Shown: positions 22,216 to 33,639 of the stretch, one piece after another | Layout: every line of letters begins with the position of its first letter | How positions within the stretch are numbered: position 1 is the first letter of the stretch | Origin: Amia ocellicauda | Lineage: Eukaryota > Chordata > Actinopteri > Amiiformes > Amiidae | Assembly: GCF_036373705.1 (NCBI RefSeq) | Contig: NC_089863.1 | Coordinates: 27,870,227-27,934,226, forward strand | Length of the DNA: 64,000 nt | Direction: 5' to 3' | The notes under the pieces: model-generated | Told to the model about the DNA's origin: nothing | Database searches by the model: none | Seen by the model: the letters and a program-made list of their open reading frames with translations, nothing else | Translations under genes and position numbers: made by a program

Positions 22216-24053
22216 TGTAGCGTAAGGTACACTTATAAATTTCAATTAAAGAAGTGAATTTATAGTATCACCTTATCACAAATCCTGGAATCTTGTAGAA
22301 CTCAATTTCTGTAATAATTGGACGCAGACACCAATTCCAAAGACATAAATTGTCAAATTTATTCAGAAACAAAAACTAAATGTAGCACTACACTAATTAT
22401 ACAAAAGGGAAAAACTAATTAAAATTCAACTCTAGATCAACAAATCAGAGACAAATCACTTCTGTGACCAAATCAAAGACCATGGGATCGCATATGATAA
22501 CACAAATCGTTAAACAAAAAAGGTTATAAACACATTGACTACAATACCGGTTAGTAAGACGAAGGTGAGTCTCTCATTAGTATCGTTAGTCAGACATTAA
22601 ATAACTACGCAGGTTAGTATTTAATGTCAGGTAACTTCTCGTTATATATATATCAGTCTCATTTATGTTTAGGTGCCGAGAAAGATCCTATCATTACTTG
22701 TTACCACAATTTCCCTTAACTGATTATTATTCAATGATTAAGGATAGGCAGGGCCACCAATAATCTAATGTCTATTCATGTGTGTCAATTTCAGACTAAA
22801 CAGTTAAACAGGAATGAGAAGATATTTCTCGGCGTTGACAGATTTTATTTCTAAAATTATCAACAAAACAGTTTAATGCAACACACATTTATATTTAAGA
22901 AAACTAAATGATATTACACATTCTAGAGTTATGAATCACAGATTAACATTTCTAATTGATTTCTCAAATGTCATGAATCACAAACTCCAAACTGTTAAAC
23001 TTATCTGAACTTCGTCGCAGAGAGGCCTCTCTGGCTTCGGGCTCAGATAACAGCACACGGCACGAGGTCCGTGTGTTTTGGAACAAAGGCCGTCCGGTTC
23101 GGCTTTGTCCAAGAACTTCCACTCAGTCGATGCACCTGGAAGTTGGGGTTTCACGAATGTAGAGTCTTTTCCAAACAGATTTTCCACTGGTTTGAAGGCT
23201 CCAAGGTTGTGCACAAAATCTTCTTTGCAAGCAGGGTTTCCACCGTAGTTACTTGAAGACAAAGTCTTTGAGGAAAGCAGGGCCCTGTTCGTTCCAAGGG
23301 TCAAGTTTCTTAAGACTCAATAGCTATTTAAATGACTGACACTTTCGTATACAGTCGACTTAGTCAATTGTCCAGCTGTAAAACTCCACTGATCAGGTGG
23401 GCACAGGCGGGCAGCGCAGTCTGTAAAGTTCTTTATTTAATAAAGTCCTTTAAAAGAATTATTCGTACGGCTCAATCTCCTTCTCCCAGTTTAACTCTTC
23501 TGTTGCCGGCAAAGACTTGGTTGGTTTCTGGTTCCGGTTCGGGCAACAGAGCTACAGGTTGAGCTGTGGCAGCGAGTTACTGGTTCAGGTGGGAGAGAGA
23601 GAGAGAAAAAGAGGCCGTGCGTTGTTCTTTATACGTCTGTCAGATCAATAGGTGATCGGTTCTTGAGTTCTTGAGATTGGATTTCGGTTTCAGCCCCCAG
23701 TGTCCTATTGGAGGGGGGCTTGATTTATGACTGATGTCAATCCATGCCATCTTTTGGAAATGCCGGTTGGCCCGGGTTCGTAGCTCTATGTCGGGATTTC
23801 GGCTCTCGTCCACTTCAAAGAGTTTTTTATTACCTACAGGCCCCTTTCTCCAGACATCTCATAGCAGGATTCCAAACTATTTGGCCTCTTCTCGGTGCCA
23901 TCCTCCCCAAAACTATCACTTTGATGTAAACCAGTTCCAAGCTGATGAGTTAAGGAAATCTGATAACTTTGGGGGTGAGAGGTCTTCTTTAGATCAGTGT
24001 TTCAGCTCAGAGCTAAAATGCTCTTATCAAAATACACCCAACATAACGCTACA
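22216..24053 (-). mobile_element. Solo-LTR-like repeat, copy 2
   Basis: Collinear with 8956-10778 and visually well over 90 per cent identical. Ends are TGTAGCG and CGCTACA, with the flanking direct repeat ACTAG at 22211-22215 and 24053-24057. As in copy 1, TATA-like and AATAAA signals read on the minus strand. No internal retroelement genes are present. Confidence 0.78.
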
Positions 24054-24154
24054 CTAGCAATATAAAAAGAGAAGAGATTTCTTAAAGTACTGCACATGCA
24101 CTAAGAATTTAATTGGAACAAATGCATTTTGTCCAAAATACAACATACAATGAC

Positions 24155-24581
24155 TCTCCAGGGGTCCGTTCTTCGTACGTGGATAAGTTTCAGGATAACT
24201 TGGCATAAACTCTGGATTTTCAGTCTCTGAAGCAAGCTTAAAGTTCAGCCAGCTCTGTACCAGGGCAACATGTCACGCATCTCAGACCTGCTCCCTGGCA
24301 GGTTCACTGGAAGTGAGCTGGATAAGAGTCTGAATATATTTAATCTGCCCAATGACATGACACAGATACGCCCCCGATGATGACGAGCATTCCTAGCACA
24401 TCCACTAGTTCAGTGGTTTCACAACTCCAATTTGCATACGGGAATGTGATTTTATTTGATTTTGGATTATTCTCTTGGCTACGGGAATGACGGTCTGGAG
24501 CCGGGTCCTGACCATCAAACCCCCTGTACTGCCTACGCAGATTTTTAAGAGCAAAATCTAGCTTGGCTAGTTAATCGCCTG
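24155..24581. mobile_element. Harbinger/ISL2EU-like end, partner not found
   Basis: The phrase ggggtccgttcttcgtacgt then ggataagtttcaggataact resembles the termini of fish Harbinger-class elements. Only one end is recognisable. The rest up to the next element has no features. Confidence 0.35.
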
Positions 24582-25004
24582 GGCCCAGTTTTTCAAAACT
24601 TTTGATCTGGATCAGAATGATTTTGTAATCCCCTTTTCTGCAATACAGGATCAGAGTAACCTTGCTGATTTTGTGCTGGTTTTTCAGAAAATAATCAGAT
24701 AGAATCATTCTGATCCAGATACCACAGATCGTGATTACAGAATCCTGATTTGAATAGGCCTCTGTTTAGCATGTTAGGCCAAATAGACATGAGTGAACTA
24801 GACTAAAAAAGTGTAACACAAAGTTTGTATGTTACTTTTATTCACATATACATACATGAAAGGCATAACTTACAGACAAAATTAAACTCTCAATGGATAA
24901 AAAAAACACAAAACTGCACATTTCTCTGAAAACTGTTATAATTAATTAATTCATTCAAGGACCCTTTTAATAACAAAGGTTCACTAGAGCATCTCTCATT
25001 GACC

Positions 25005-25520
25005 TTCCAGCTGGTCCATTCAGCTGCAATGCTGGATGTGGACATGGGTGCAATCTATCACCCCAATAGTATTTGGCATTTTTCCCAAATCAAAAAACAT
25101 GCGCTTGATCCTCTTGATCCAGTTGTTCTGGATTAGTTGGAAAAGAAACAAACTGGCTGACAAGGCTGGCCAATGCAGAGGAAACTCTGTGTACCAAAGA
25201 ACTAATTGTGGATTTACGGAAGCACAAACTGTCTCCAATGACTTGGTAAAATGCTCCACATGCATAGAAGTGCAAAGCCATAAGGACCTGTTTCTCCACA
25301 GTCAAGGCATAACTTCTTTGAGTGGTGTGTTCCAGATGCGGTCAAAGTATATTGGTAATGAACTCAATGTCCTCCCGACCAAATCTAAATCATGCATGAA
25401 GTTCATCATTTGTATACTCTTCAAGTGGTCTGGGGCGTTCAGTGTAAACCCTTGTGGTATATCTTCTCCTGAGGTGTTGTAGGCAGTGAACTGTGGATGT
25501 CATTGTTGTGGAATGGTCCC
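25005..25520 (-). pseudogene. HARBI1-like transposase, N-terminal half, broken
   Basis: Minus-strand translation gives YTERPRPLEEYTNDELHA, then PHLEHTTQRSYALTVEKQ, VLMALHFYACGAFYQVIGDS, KSTISSLVHRVSSAL and, after a frameshift near 25135, GKMPNTIGVIDCTHVHI. The GVIDCTH block is the first catalytic Asp motif of HARBI1/PIF nucleases. In-frame stops occur at several points, and the sequence ends right after this block, so the second Asp and the Glu are missing. Confidence 0.85.
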
Positions 25521-25649
25521 TTGTTTCTACAATTGCTTTAATGACTGCTCAGTTAACCTCTCCTGGTTTGACACCTGAACATGATTTAGCATATGTCAAT
25601 ACAAACAATCAGTTACAGCTGCAGGGACAGAAAGAAAATAAATCTACCA

Positions 25650-26380
25650 GCAAGTAGCTTGAAGGGGACCAATTTCACCTTTGCTGAAACGCATGCCCTA
25701 CTGGAGGGAGTACGGGTTAATTATGACAGCCTAATGGGCACATTCAACACCTCGGGTCAGAGAACCTCAGTGACAGCCAAGATGAAGCATGGCATCTGGA
25801 TTGACATTACCAGCAATGTTAATGCCACAGGAACTGCAAACAGTAGAGCAAGTGAAACTACGGTGGACGAAATTAAAGCAGAAGGCCACCAAAGACCACA
25901 GTGAGTCAAAATACCCTCAAACAGGGAACAAGCCACATAAACGAGGAAAATTCACAGATATCATTCTTGACATCACTGGTGGACCAAGATCTCAGGCTCT
26001 GCATGGCATTTCATCTGTCTCACAAGGAGGTGAGTCAGGGCTTCGTGGGACTGAGAATGATGTTAGGGATTGTGATCCCCTTAATGAGTCAGAATACCAC
26101 CTCCTGACCTGTGGAGACACTAGCTAGTGGCACACCACAACAATCAGAAGATCCTCATTCTCAAGAGGTAGAACCACCCCCCGTAAGAAGAAAACATGTT
26201 GAGAAATACAAAAACAATTATGCTGATGGGGAACTTGTGAAGAGGGAAACTGAAAAAGCTGAAAAACAGATTTTTCTAGCTGAAGAGCAAATTAAGCTGA
26301 CCTTGCTCCAACAGAAAGAAGCAAAATTGCACATTCGTCTTCTTCAAAAACAACTGCAAGATGCTGATGAAGAACTTTAG
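25650..26380 (+). pseudogene. Harbinger Myb/SANT-like DNA-binding gene, frameshifted
   Basis: The plus strand reads NFTFAETHALLEGVRVNYDS, then MKHGIWIDITSNVNATG. It continues one frame over with TVEQVKLRWTKLKQKATKDH, the pattern of the Myb/SANT-like domain of Harbinger accessory proteins. A third open segment (26111-26380) carries EVEPPPVRRKHVEKYKNN and a C-terminal heptad-rich helix (LAEEQIKLTLLQQKEAKLHI). The frameshift near 25830 and stops show it is dead. In intact elements this protein carries the nuclease to the nucleus and to the ends. Confidence 0.8.
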
Positions 26381-26814
26381 ACAATTGTTTTTTGCAGGTA
26401 TTATTTTCCATTACTTAAATTGTACATTTGGATTTGTGATTATTTCTCTTGTCAATTTAATAAAATGTAAACGTGACATACTGTTTATGATTTATAGTCA
26501 AGTTGTATATCTTTTCCAAGATTCCCCACTGTAGTAACATCACAATATGTATCTAAATCCACCCTGAATCCACCCTTCCAGTGCAATCAAGATTAACCTG
26601 ATTTTCAGCATCAAAACTATCCTCATCTCACCCTTGAGTTTTGAAAAACCCCAAAACAACCTTTAAGCTTGATTAAAGGTAGGATTGGATTACCAGATTC
26701 AAATCCCAATCTCAAAGATCAGAATCTCCTTTTTCAGTTTTGAAATACACAATTCTCCAATTTATCCTATCCGATTACTGAAATCCTATCAGAAAAGTTT
26801 TGAAAAACTGGGCC

Positions 26815-27780
26815 AGGATGTCAGATGGGATGTGATCTGGTAAGCTGCGGATGACCGACGTCCGTGAGACTTAATCGGGTGATCTGATGTGTGCCAAAGA
26901 AGAAGATATTTGATTAGATTATGAATTGGTGTTGAGTTATTATGTGTCTGATTTATCATTGAAGGGAGTGTCCATAGGCGTGACTCCTGGAAGTAACAGA
27001 GTTGCGTGACAGGGTGAGAGTTAATGGGAATGGTCAATTTTATTTGTTTAAATGCAAAATTGTTAATCTGTAGGGTGAGGAAGGAAGCCTGGAACATGGA
27101 GGCAGAAGAAGGGGTTGAAATGCGATCAAGTGCTGAAAGTGGAGAGTCTTGGGAACGGAGAGGCTTGAAGGAACAGACTGGTATTTAGTAAGCACAATTA
27201 TTGTGGAGTGGATTGCTGATGAATCTCAATCGTGAGAGGATGTGTAGCAGACTGGTTAAAGTGTCCATTTATGGAAAAGTGTGAGGTGTCCGCAGCGATC
27301 ATTTATAGTACTGGCCAATTGTGCTGGTTAATGTTTTTGAGTTGGAACCCCAAAACTTGAGATGGTCCGAGAAGACCGCACAACGCGTTGACGTAAGAAG
27401 GAGCATGAGGGGTGGCAGGGGGCAGCACGGAGAGTGAGGGAGAGAAGAACAGAGGGAGCGGTTCGGGGGAACCTGGGTGAGGGCAGCGAGCACTGACCCA
27501 GCAAAAGCAAGGTGGATGCGATGGAGGTGCGAGAGACTAAACTGTCAATGGTCCGCATGGGGCCACGGGCGAAAAGTGCCACAGGTGAGGAGGCCGCAGG
27601 CGATGAGGGCCACACGAGGCCGCAGCCTATGATTGCAGAACAAAGGCTGCAGATGATGAGGGCCCCTGGTAATAACTGGAGGGTGCTGGGGAAAGCAGTA
27701 GAGGGCATGTAGGACGATGAAGAGGAGTGGGGAGAGGAGGAAGGGAGCAGGAGGAGGAGCCAGTAGGTGGAATAATGGTT
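26815..27780. other. No gene recognised; G-rich toward the right
   Basis: Long open frames here have skewed composition and no domain motif, so they are taken as chance. Confidence 0.5.
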
Positions 27781-28110
27781 GCCGGGGGTCAGTTGGGAGA
27801 CCGGGAAAAGCTGCACAGGGCTGCGTGGGAACAGGAAGGTAACCATAAGGTGCTGCAGAAGGGGGCAGGAAGAAGCCGCACGGGGCTGCAGGGTGTGCTA
27901 CGGGGGAAGACAAGGATGTAACCATTCAGTGCACTGAGGAGGTGGAAGTTGCCATATGGGGCTGCAGGGAAACAGGGATGTAACATATGGTGCAGCGGGG
28001 GGGACTGGAAGGAGCCGCATGGGCCTGCAGGGAGGGCCAGGGGCAACCAAACGAGGCTAGGGGTGGGGCAGAGAAACAGCCACCCAGGGCTGCAGGAAAA
28101 GGAAGTAGAG
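27780..28110. repeat. Imperfect tandem repeat, G/A-rich
   Basis: Diverged units built on gccgcacggggctgcaggg followed by aacaaggatgtaaccatatg recur roughly every 80 bp, four times or so. Confidence 0.6.
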
Positions 28111-28611
28111 TAGACATGGAGGACAGCACTTGGCCAGGGGGAGGGAGGGGAAAGATGTGGAGGAAGCAAGTGACAAGGATGGAGGACAGGAACAAAGAAA
28201 GCAAGAAAGCATGTGAACAGCGGCGGTGGGGGACAGTGAGCAGGAGCCACCATGGGAGGAGGGAAGGGAGGTTGTCTTTTTTTATTTTTTTATTTTTTTT
28301 TAATATTAAGCAAGCTGGGCGATGGGCTAGGCCAAAGGAAGGACTGAGACATCATCAGGAGGGGACAGCTGGCTTCCAGGGCTGCATCCCAAATCGCACA
28401 CTTGCTCCCTACACCCTTCGACAAGTGTACACTTTGCGTGACGTTGTGCTGACGTCACAGAGTGTGCACTTGAGTGAGGAGGGTGTAGGGTGTAGGGTGA
28501 AACTAAAAGTGCTGAATGGGACACACTTCAGCGCCAGCATTCAGTGCCTTTGCCTTTGACCAAAAAAGTACCTATGCAGTCTTTTCTTGTCATTTGTCTC
28601 TGTATTTAATT

Positions 28612-28616
<5 letters not shown>

Positions 28617-28642
<26 letters not shown>

Positions 28643-28645
28643 TTT
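28617..28645. repeat. (ATA)n microsatellite
   Basis: A run of ataata units inside element 1. Confidence 0.9.
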
Positions 28646-28726
28646 TGAAATACACTGTTCGTTAATATCACATCCTAGTTTTATAGGATACTTCTTCTGA
28701 TTATATTATTATTATTATTTTTATTT

Positions 28727-29528
28727 CTTGGCAGACACCCTTATCCAGGGCGACTTACAACATAAGTGCAAAAATACAGAGAAGTACAAGGCATCAATCA
28801 TTACAAATTCAACTTAGCTAAAACATAGCAATTCAAAATAATACATTTTACAAATTCCAATTACAATTTACACAAGTACAGTAAAAGACTTCCTACATCC
28901 TGGACGGTGAGAGCTAAGTGCTGTCAAGATGTAGGGTCACAGACGAGGGCTACGGGAAAGGGAGCAAGGAGGAAAACAATCAACGCGAGGAGCATAATAA
29001 GCTGAAGTGCTATCTAGCAGGGATAGAGGACTAATATTACAAGTGCTGTCGGAAGAGATGCGTCTTGAGTAAGCGCCAGAATGAGGTCAAGGACTCTGCT
29101 GTTTTGACTTCGGTGGGCAGGTCGTTCCACCACTTAGGGGCCAGGGATGAGAAGGAGCGGCTCTGGAGGAAGGAGAGTGGAGAGGAGGCAGAGTTAGAGG
29201 AGGAGCGCAGTGGTCTGGAGGGAATGTATGGAGAGTCGAGTGAAGGTAGCTTGGTGCAGTGTGGTCAAGACAGCGGTAGGTGAGGGTCAAAGTCTTGAAC
29301 TGAATGCGTGCCGCTATCGGGAACCAGTGGAGGGAGCGGAGCAGTGGAGTAGTGTGTGCGAATCGTGGCAGAGAGAATACCAGACAAGCTGCAGAGTTCT
29401 GGATGAGCTGGAGTGGTGGGTAGTGGATGCAGGCAGGAGGGAGTTACAGTAGTCCAGGTGGGAGAGGACCAGTGACTGGACGAGTAGCTGAGTTGAGTAG
29501 TCAGTGAGGAAGGGACGGATCCGGCGTA
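28727..29528 (-). mobile_element. L2-clade LINE, 3' part (split copy 1)
   Basis: The 3' end on the minus strand is the L2/SINE tail phrase; on plus it reads cagacacccttatccagggc. Next comes the C-terminal coding part, with a W-x-x-L-P segment. The sequence breaks at a TA (29527-29528) where a Tc1 is inserted and resumes at 31075. Confidence 0.82.
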
Positions 29529-29856
29529 CAGTGGGGGGAAAAAAGTATTTGATCCCCTGCTGATTTTGTACGTTTGCCCACTGACAAAGAAATGATCAGT
29601 CTATAATTTTAATGGTAGGTGTATTTTAACAGTGAGAGACAGAATAACAGCAAAAAAATCCAGAAAAATGCATTTCAAAAAAGTTATAAATTGATTTTCA
29701 TGTTAATGAGGGAAATAAGTATTTGACCCCTACTTGGTGGCAAAACCCTTGTTGGCAATCACAGAGGTCAGACGTTTCTTGTAATCGGCCACCAGGTTTG
29801 CACACATCTCAGGAGGGATTTTGTCCCACTCCTCTTTGCAGATCTTCTCCAAGTCA

Positions 29857-30731
29857 TTAAGGTTTCGAGGCTGACGTTTGGCAACTCGTACCTTCAGATC
29901 CCAGATTTTCTATGGGATTAAGATCTGGAGACTGGCTAGGCCACTCCAGGACCTTAATGTGCTTCTTCTTGAGGCACTCCTTTGTTGCCTTGGCTGTGTG
30001 TTTTGGGTCATTGTCATGCTGGAATACCCATCCACGAACCATTTTCAATGCCCTGGCTGAGGGAAGGAGGTTCTCACCCAAGATTTGACGGTACATGGCC
30101 CCGTCCATCGTCCCTTTGATGCGGTGCAGTTGTCCTGTCCCCTTAGCAGAAAAACACCCCCAAAGCATAATGTTTCCACCTCCATGTTTGACGGTGGGGG
30201 TGGTGTTCTTGGGGTCATTCCTCCTCCTCCAAACACGGCGAGTTGAGTTGATGCCAAAGAGCTTGATTTTGGTCTCATCTGACCACAACACTTTCACCCA
30301 GTTCTCCTCTGAATCATTCAGATGTTGGCAAACTTCAGACGGGCCTGTACATGTGCTTTATTGAACAGGGGGGCCTTGCGGGCACTGCAGGATTTCACTC
30401 CTTCACGGCGTAGTGTGTTACCAATTGTTTTCTTGGTGACTATGGTCCCAGCTGCCTTGAGATCATTAACAAGATCCTCCCGTGTAGTTCTGGGCTGATT
30501 CCTTACCGTTCTCATGATCATTGAAACTCCACGAGGTGAGATCTTGCATGGAGCCCCAGACCGAGGGAGACTGACAGTTATTTTGTGTTTCTTCCATTTG
30601 CGAATAATCGCACCAACTGTTGTCACCTTCTCACCAAGCTGCTTGGCAATGGTCTTGTAGCCCATTCCAGCCTTGTGTAGGTCTACAATCTTGTCCCTGA
30701 CATCTTTGGACAGCTCTTTGGTCTTGGCCAT
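29857..30731 (-). pseudogene. Tc1 transposase (copy ii), frameshifted
   Basis: It starts at [10 protein letters not shown] (30731), with the helix-turn-helix [19 protein letters not shown] and a second DNA-binding motif. A 4 bp deletion (compared with 40400 in copy iii) after QARLKFAN shifts the frame at about 30320. The catalytic part follows in another frame: [23 protein letters not shown] and [11 protein letters not shown] further deletion after IENL changes the C-terminus. The catalytic residues themselves are still present. Confidence 0.92.
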
Positions 30732-30778
30732 GGTGGAGAGTTTGGAATCTGATTGATTGATTGCTTCTGTGGACAGGT

Positions 30779-30865
30779 GTCTTTTATACAGGTAACGAGC
30801 TGAGATTAGGAGCACTCCCTTTAAGAGAGTGCTCCTAATCTCAGCTCGTTACCTGTATAAAAGAC
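30779..30865. repeat. 39 bp-armed perfect inverted repeat in Tc1 copy ii
   Basis: It reads outward from a 9 bp spacer; each arm ends in tataaaagac on its own strand. Identical in copy iii (40859-40945). Confidence 0.95.
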
Positions 30866-31074
30866 ATCTGGGAGCCAGAAATCTTGCTGATTGATAGGGG
30901 ATCAAATACTTATTTCCCTCATTAACATGCAAATCAATGTATAACTTTTTTGTTGATATTCTGTCTCTCACTGTTAAAATAAACCTACCATTAAAATTAT
31001 AGACTGATAATTTCTTTGTCAGTGGGCAAATGTACAAAATCAGCAGGGGATCAAATACTTTTTTCCCCCCACTG

Positions 31075-31708
31075 TATGTTGCTCAGGAAGAATCTGCAGG
31101 TGCGCGTCAGCGTGGTGATGTGCTGGGAGTAGGAGAGCGCAGGATCGAGAGTGACTCCTAGATTTTTAGCGGAAGAAGAAGGAGAAAATGTGGTGGATTC
31201 CAAGGGGATTGGGATGGGGAGGTCAGCAGAAGGTGAGGAAAAGTGGGGGGAAAAGAGGAGATCTGATTTGGAGAGGTTGAGCTTGAGGTGGTGCAAGTGC
31301 ATCCAGGCGGAAATGGCAGACAAGCAGGAAGAGATGCAAGAGGGGATGAGAGGGTCAGAAGAGGGAAAAGACAGGAAGATCTGGGCATCATCAGCTTAGA
31401 GGTGGTAGGAGAAACCATGGGAAGCGATGATGGGGCCAAGGGAGCGAGTGTAGAGAGAGAACAGGAGTGGGCCCCAGGACGGAGCCTTGGGGAACACCTG
31501 TGAGGAGAGGTTGGGGGTCGCTGAGGTAGGAGGAGAACCAGGTGAGAGCAGTCCCAGAGATCCCAAGGTCAGCGAGGCAGGAGAGGAGGATGGAGTGATC
31601 AACGGTGTCAAATGCTGCAGAGAGGTCAAGGAGGATGAGGACTGAGGAGAGGGAGGCTGCCCAAGCACGGCTGAGGGAGTCAGTGACAGCCAGGAGAGCC
31701 GACATATA
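31075..31708 (-). mobile_element. L2-clade LINE, RT part (split copy 1)
   Basis: Minus-strand reverse-transcriptase blocks: [28 protein letters not shown], then HLKLNLSKSDLLF and AKNLGVTLDPALSYSQHI. The catalytic YADD position reads stop-A-D-D. Together with 28727-29528 it forms one element split by the Tc1. Confidence 0.88.
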
Positions 31709-32413
31709 TAATCATTTTATTTTATCTATCTATTATTTCCTTGATGCATAATTTAACAATTTCTACAACTGTCTAACTAACATTACGTTTATATGCACCC
31801 GCCGCTGCTATATTTTCCCAGTTGACGTGTCTCCGCCTTTAACACACAGAGTTCTGGGACTTCAGCGCTAAAACACTTCCGCATCAGTGCGCTCTTCTGT
31901 TCACTTCATCGAAGGGAGCATTGAAGGGCACAAACGGCTCGATTAGGCTCCTTCACTCGCTGCCTAAGGGATTGGGACACCCTTTAAGATGGCCACCGTA
32001 GTACTTCCGCCCCATAAGGGAAGGGAATGAGGGAGCAAGTGTGCGATTTGGGATGCAGCCAAGAAGCCTACAGACGCACCCACACATACACAGTGTTTCA
32101 ACTGCATTTAACAAAGTACAGAACATATTATACACAAAAAAGCCACACAGTGATGTGCAATCAACTACCAAACAAGGCCGTTTGGAAATTAATGACTTTC
32201 TTCACAATTAATCCTAAATCATGTGTAGCGCTTTCTATTTATTGTACAAAACAAAGAGTAGTTCCCGTTATTTCACTTATTTTCCCATCATGTTAACAGG
32301 TTTTAACTGTCCCTATATTATGAACAGCCTAGGTTAAAATAATGTACTCACCGTTGTTTCTGCTTGACTTGATTGTTCCTTGTTCCTATAATAAAAATAA
32401 AGGTTTGAATATA

Positions 32414-33629
32414 CACTCACCTAAAGGATTATTAGGAACACCTGTTCAATTTCTCATTAATGCAATTATCTAACCAACCAATCACATGGCAGTTACTTCA
32501 ATGCATTTAGGGGTGTGGTCCTGGTCAAGACAATCTCCTGAACTCCAAACTGAATGTCTGAATGGGAAAGAAAGGTGATTTAAGCAATTTTGAGCGTGGC
32601 ATGGTTGTTGGTGCCAGACGGGCCGGTCTGAGTATTTCACAATCTGCTCAGTTACTGGGATTTTCACGCACAACCATTTCTAGGGTTTACAATGAATGGT
32701 GTGAAAAGGGAAAAACATCCAGTATGCGGCAGTCCTGTGGGTGAAAATGCCTTGTTGATGCTAGAGGTCAGAGGAGAATGGGCCGACTGATTCAAGCTGA
32801 TAGAAGAGCAACTTTGACTGAAATAACCACTCGTTACAACCGAGGTATGCAGCAAAGCATTTGTGAAGCCACAACACATACAACCTTGAGGCGGATGGGC
32901 TACAACAGCAGAAGACCCCACCGGGTACCACTCATCTACAAATAGGAAAAAGAGGCTACAATTTGCACAAGCTCACCAAAATTGGACAGTTGAAGACTGG
33001 AAAAATGTTGCCTGGTCTGATGAGTCTCGATTTCTGTTGAGACATTCAGATGGTAGAGTCAGAATTTGGCATAAACAGAATGAGAACATGGATCCATCAT
33101 GCCTTGTTACCACTGTGCAGGCTGGTGGTGGTGGTGTAATGGTGTGGGGGATGTTTTCTTGGCACACTTTAGGCCCCTTAGTGCCAATTGGGCATCGTTT
33201 AAATGCCACGGTCTACCTGAGCATTGTTTCTGACCATGTCCATCCCTTTATGACCACCATGTACCCATCCTCTGATGGCTACTTCCAGCAGGATAATGCA
33301 CCATGTCACAAAGGTCGAATCATTTCAAATTGGTTTCTTGAACATGACAATGTGTTCACTGTACTAAACTGGCCCCCACAGTCACCAGATCTCAACCCAA
33401 TAGAGCATCTTTGGGATGTGGTGGAACGGGAGCTTCGTGCCCTGGATGTGCATCCCACAAATCTCCATCAACTACAAGATGCTATCCTATCAATATGGGC
33501 CAACATTTCTAAAGAATGCTTTCAGCACCTTGTTGAATCAATGCCACGTAGAATTAAGGCAGTTCTGAAGGCGAAAGGGGGTCAAACACAGTATTAGTAT
33601 GGTGTTCCTAATAATCCTTTAGGTGAGTG
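32414..33629 (+). mobile_element. Tc1-like transposon family B, copy 2
   Basis: Ends CACTCACCTAAAGGATTATT and its complement ...CTTTAGGTGAGTG, with TA on each side (32412-32413, 33630-33631). It is 1,216 bp, retaining the 70 bp missing from copy 1. Confidence 0.96.
32562..33597 (+). pseudogene. Tc1-family transposase (family B copy 2), inactivated
   Basis: It starts [20 protein letters not shown] and reaches an in-frame TGA at 32743-32745, where copy 1 has CGA, a typical CpG change. A short deletion near 32935 then shifts the frame within the linker (MGYNSRRPHRVPLI). The catalytic half from 32960 is open: [38 protein letters not shown]. Confidence 0.92.
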
Positions 33630-33639
33630 TAGATTTAGA

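Larger units (their letters stand above)
24582..26814. mobile_element. Harbinger (PIF) transposon relic with two genes
   Basis: Perfect inverted ends: GGCCCAGTTTTTCAAAACTT at 24582 and its complement ending CTGGGCC at 26814. Inside lie two divergently arranged coding relics: a HARBI1-like nuclease on the minus strand and a Myb/SANT-like gene on the plus strand. This gene pair defines Harbinger elements. The 3 bp target duplication is not evident. Confidence 0.85.
29529..31074 (-). mobile_element. Tc1-like transposon family A, copy ii
   Basis: Terminal repeats CAGTGGGGGGAAAAAAG and its complement CCCCACTG, about 200 bp long with internal repeated motifs, are flanked by the target duplication TA on both sides. 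It is 1,546 bp. The transposase lies on the minus strand. Confidence 0.96.
28379..32060. mobile_element. Long-inverted-repeat DNA element 1, carrying nested insertions
   Basis: The left end starts gctgcatcccaaatcgcaca (28381) and continues cttgctccct. The right end (32030-32060) is its reverse complement. Subterminal parts differ between the ends (a gacgtcacagagtgtgcac side and an acttccgcccc side). A second, inverted copy with the same two sides lies at 41409-42847. The centre is filled by an L2 LINE that itself contains a Tc1. Confidence 0.75.

Noticed and set aside
27328..28559. Several frames of 100-190 codons on both strands
   Set aside because: Skewed, repetitive composition with no domain motifs; judged chance frames over a G-rich repeat.
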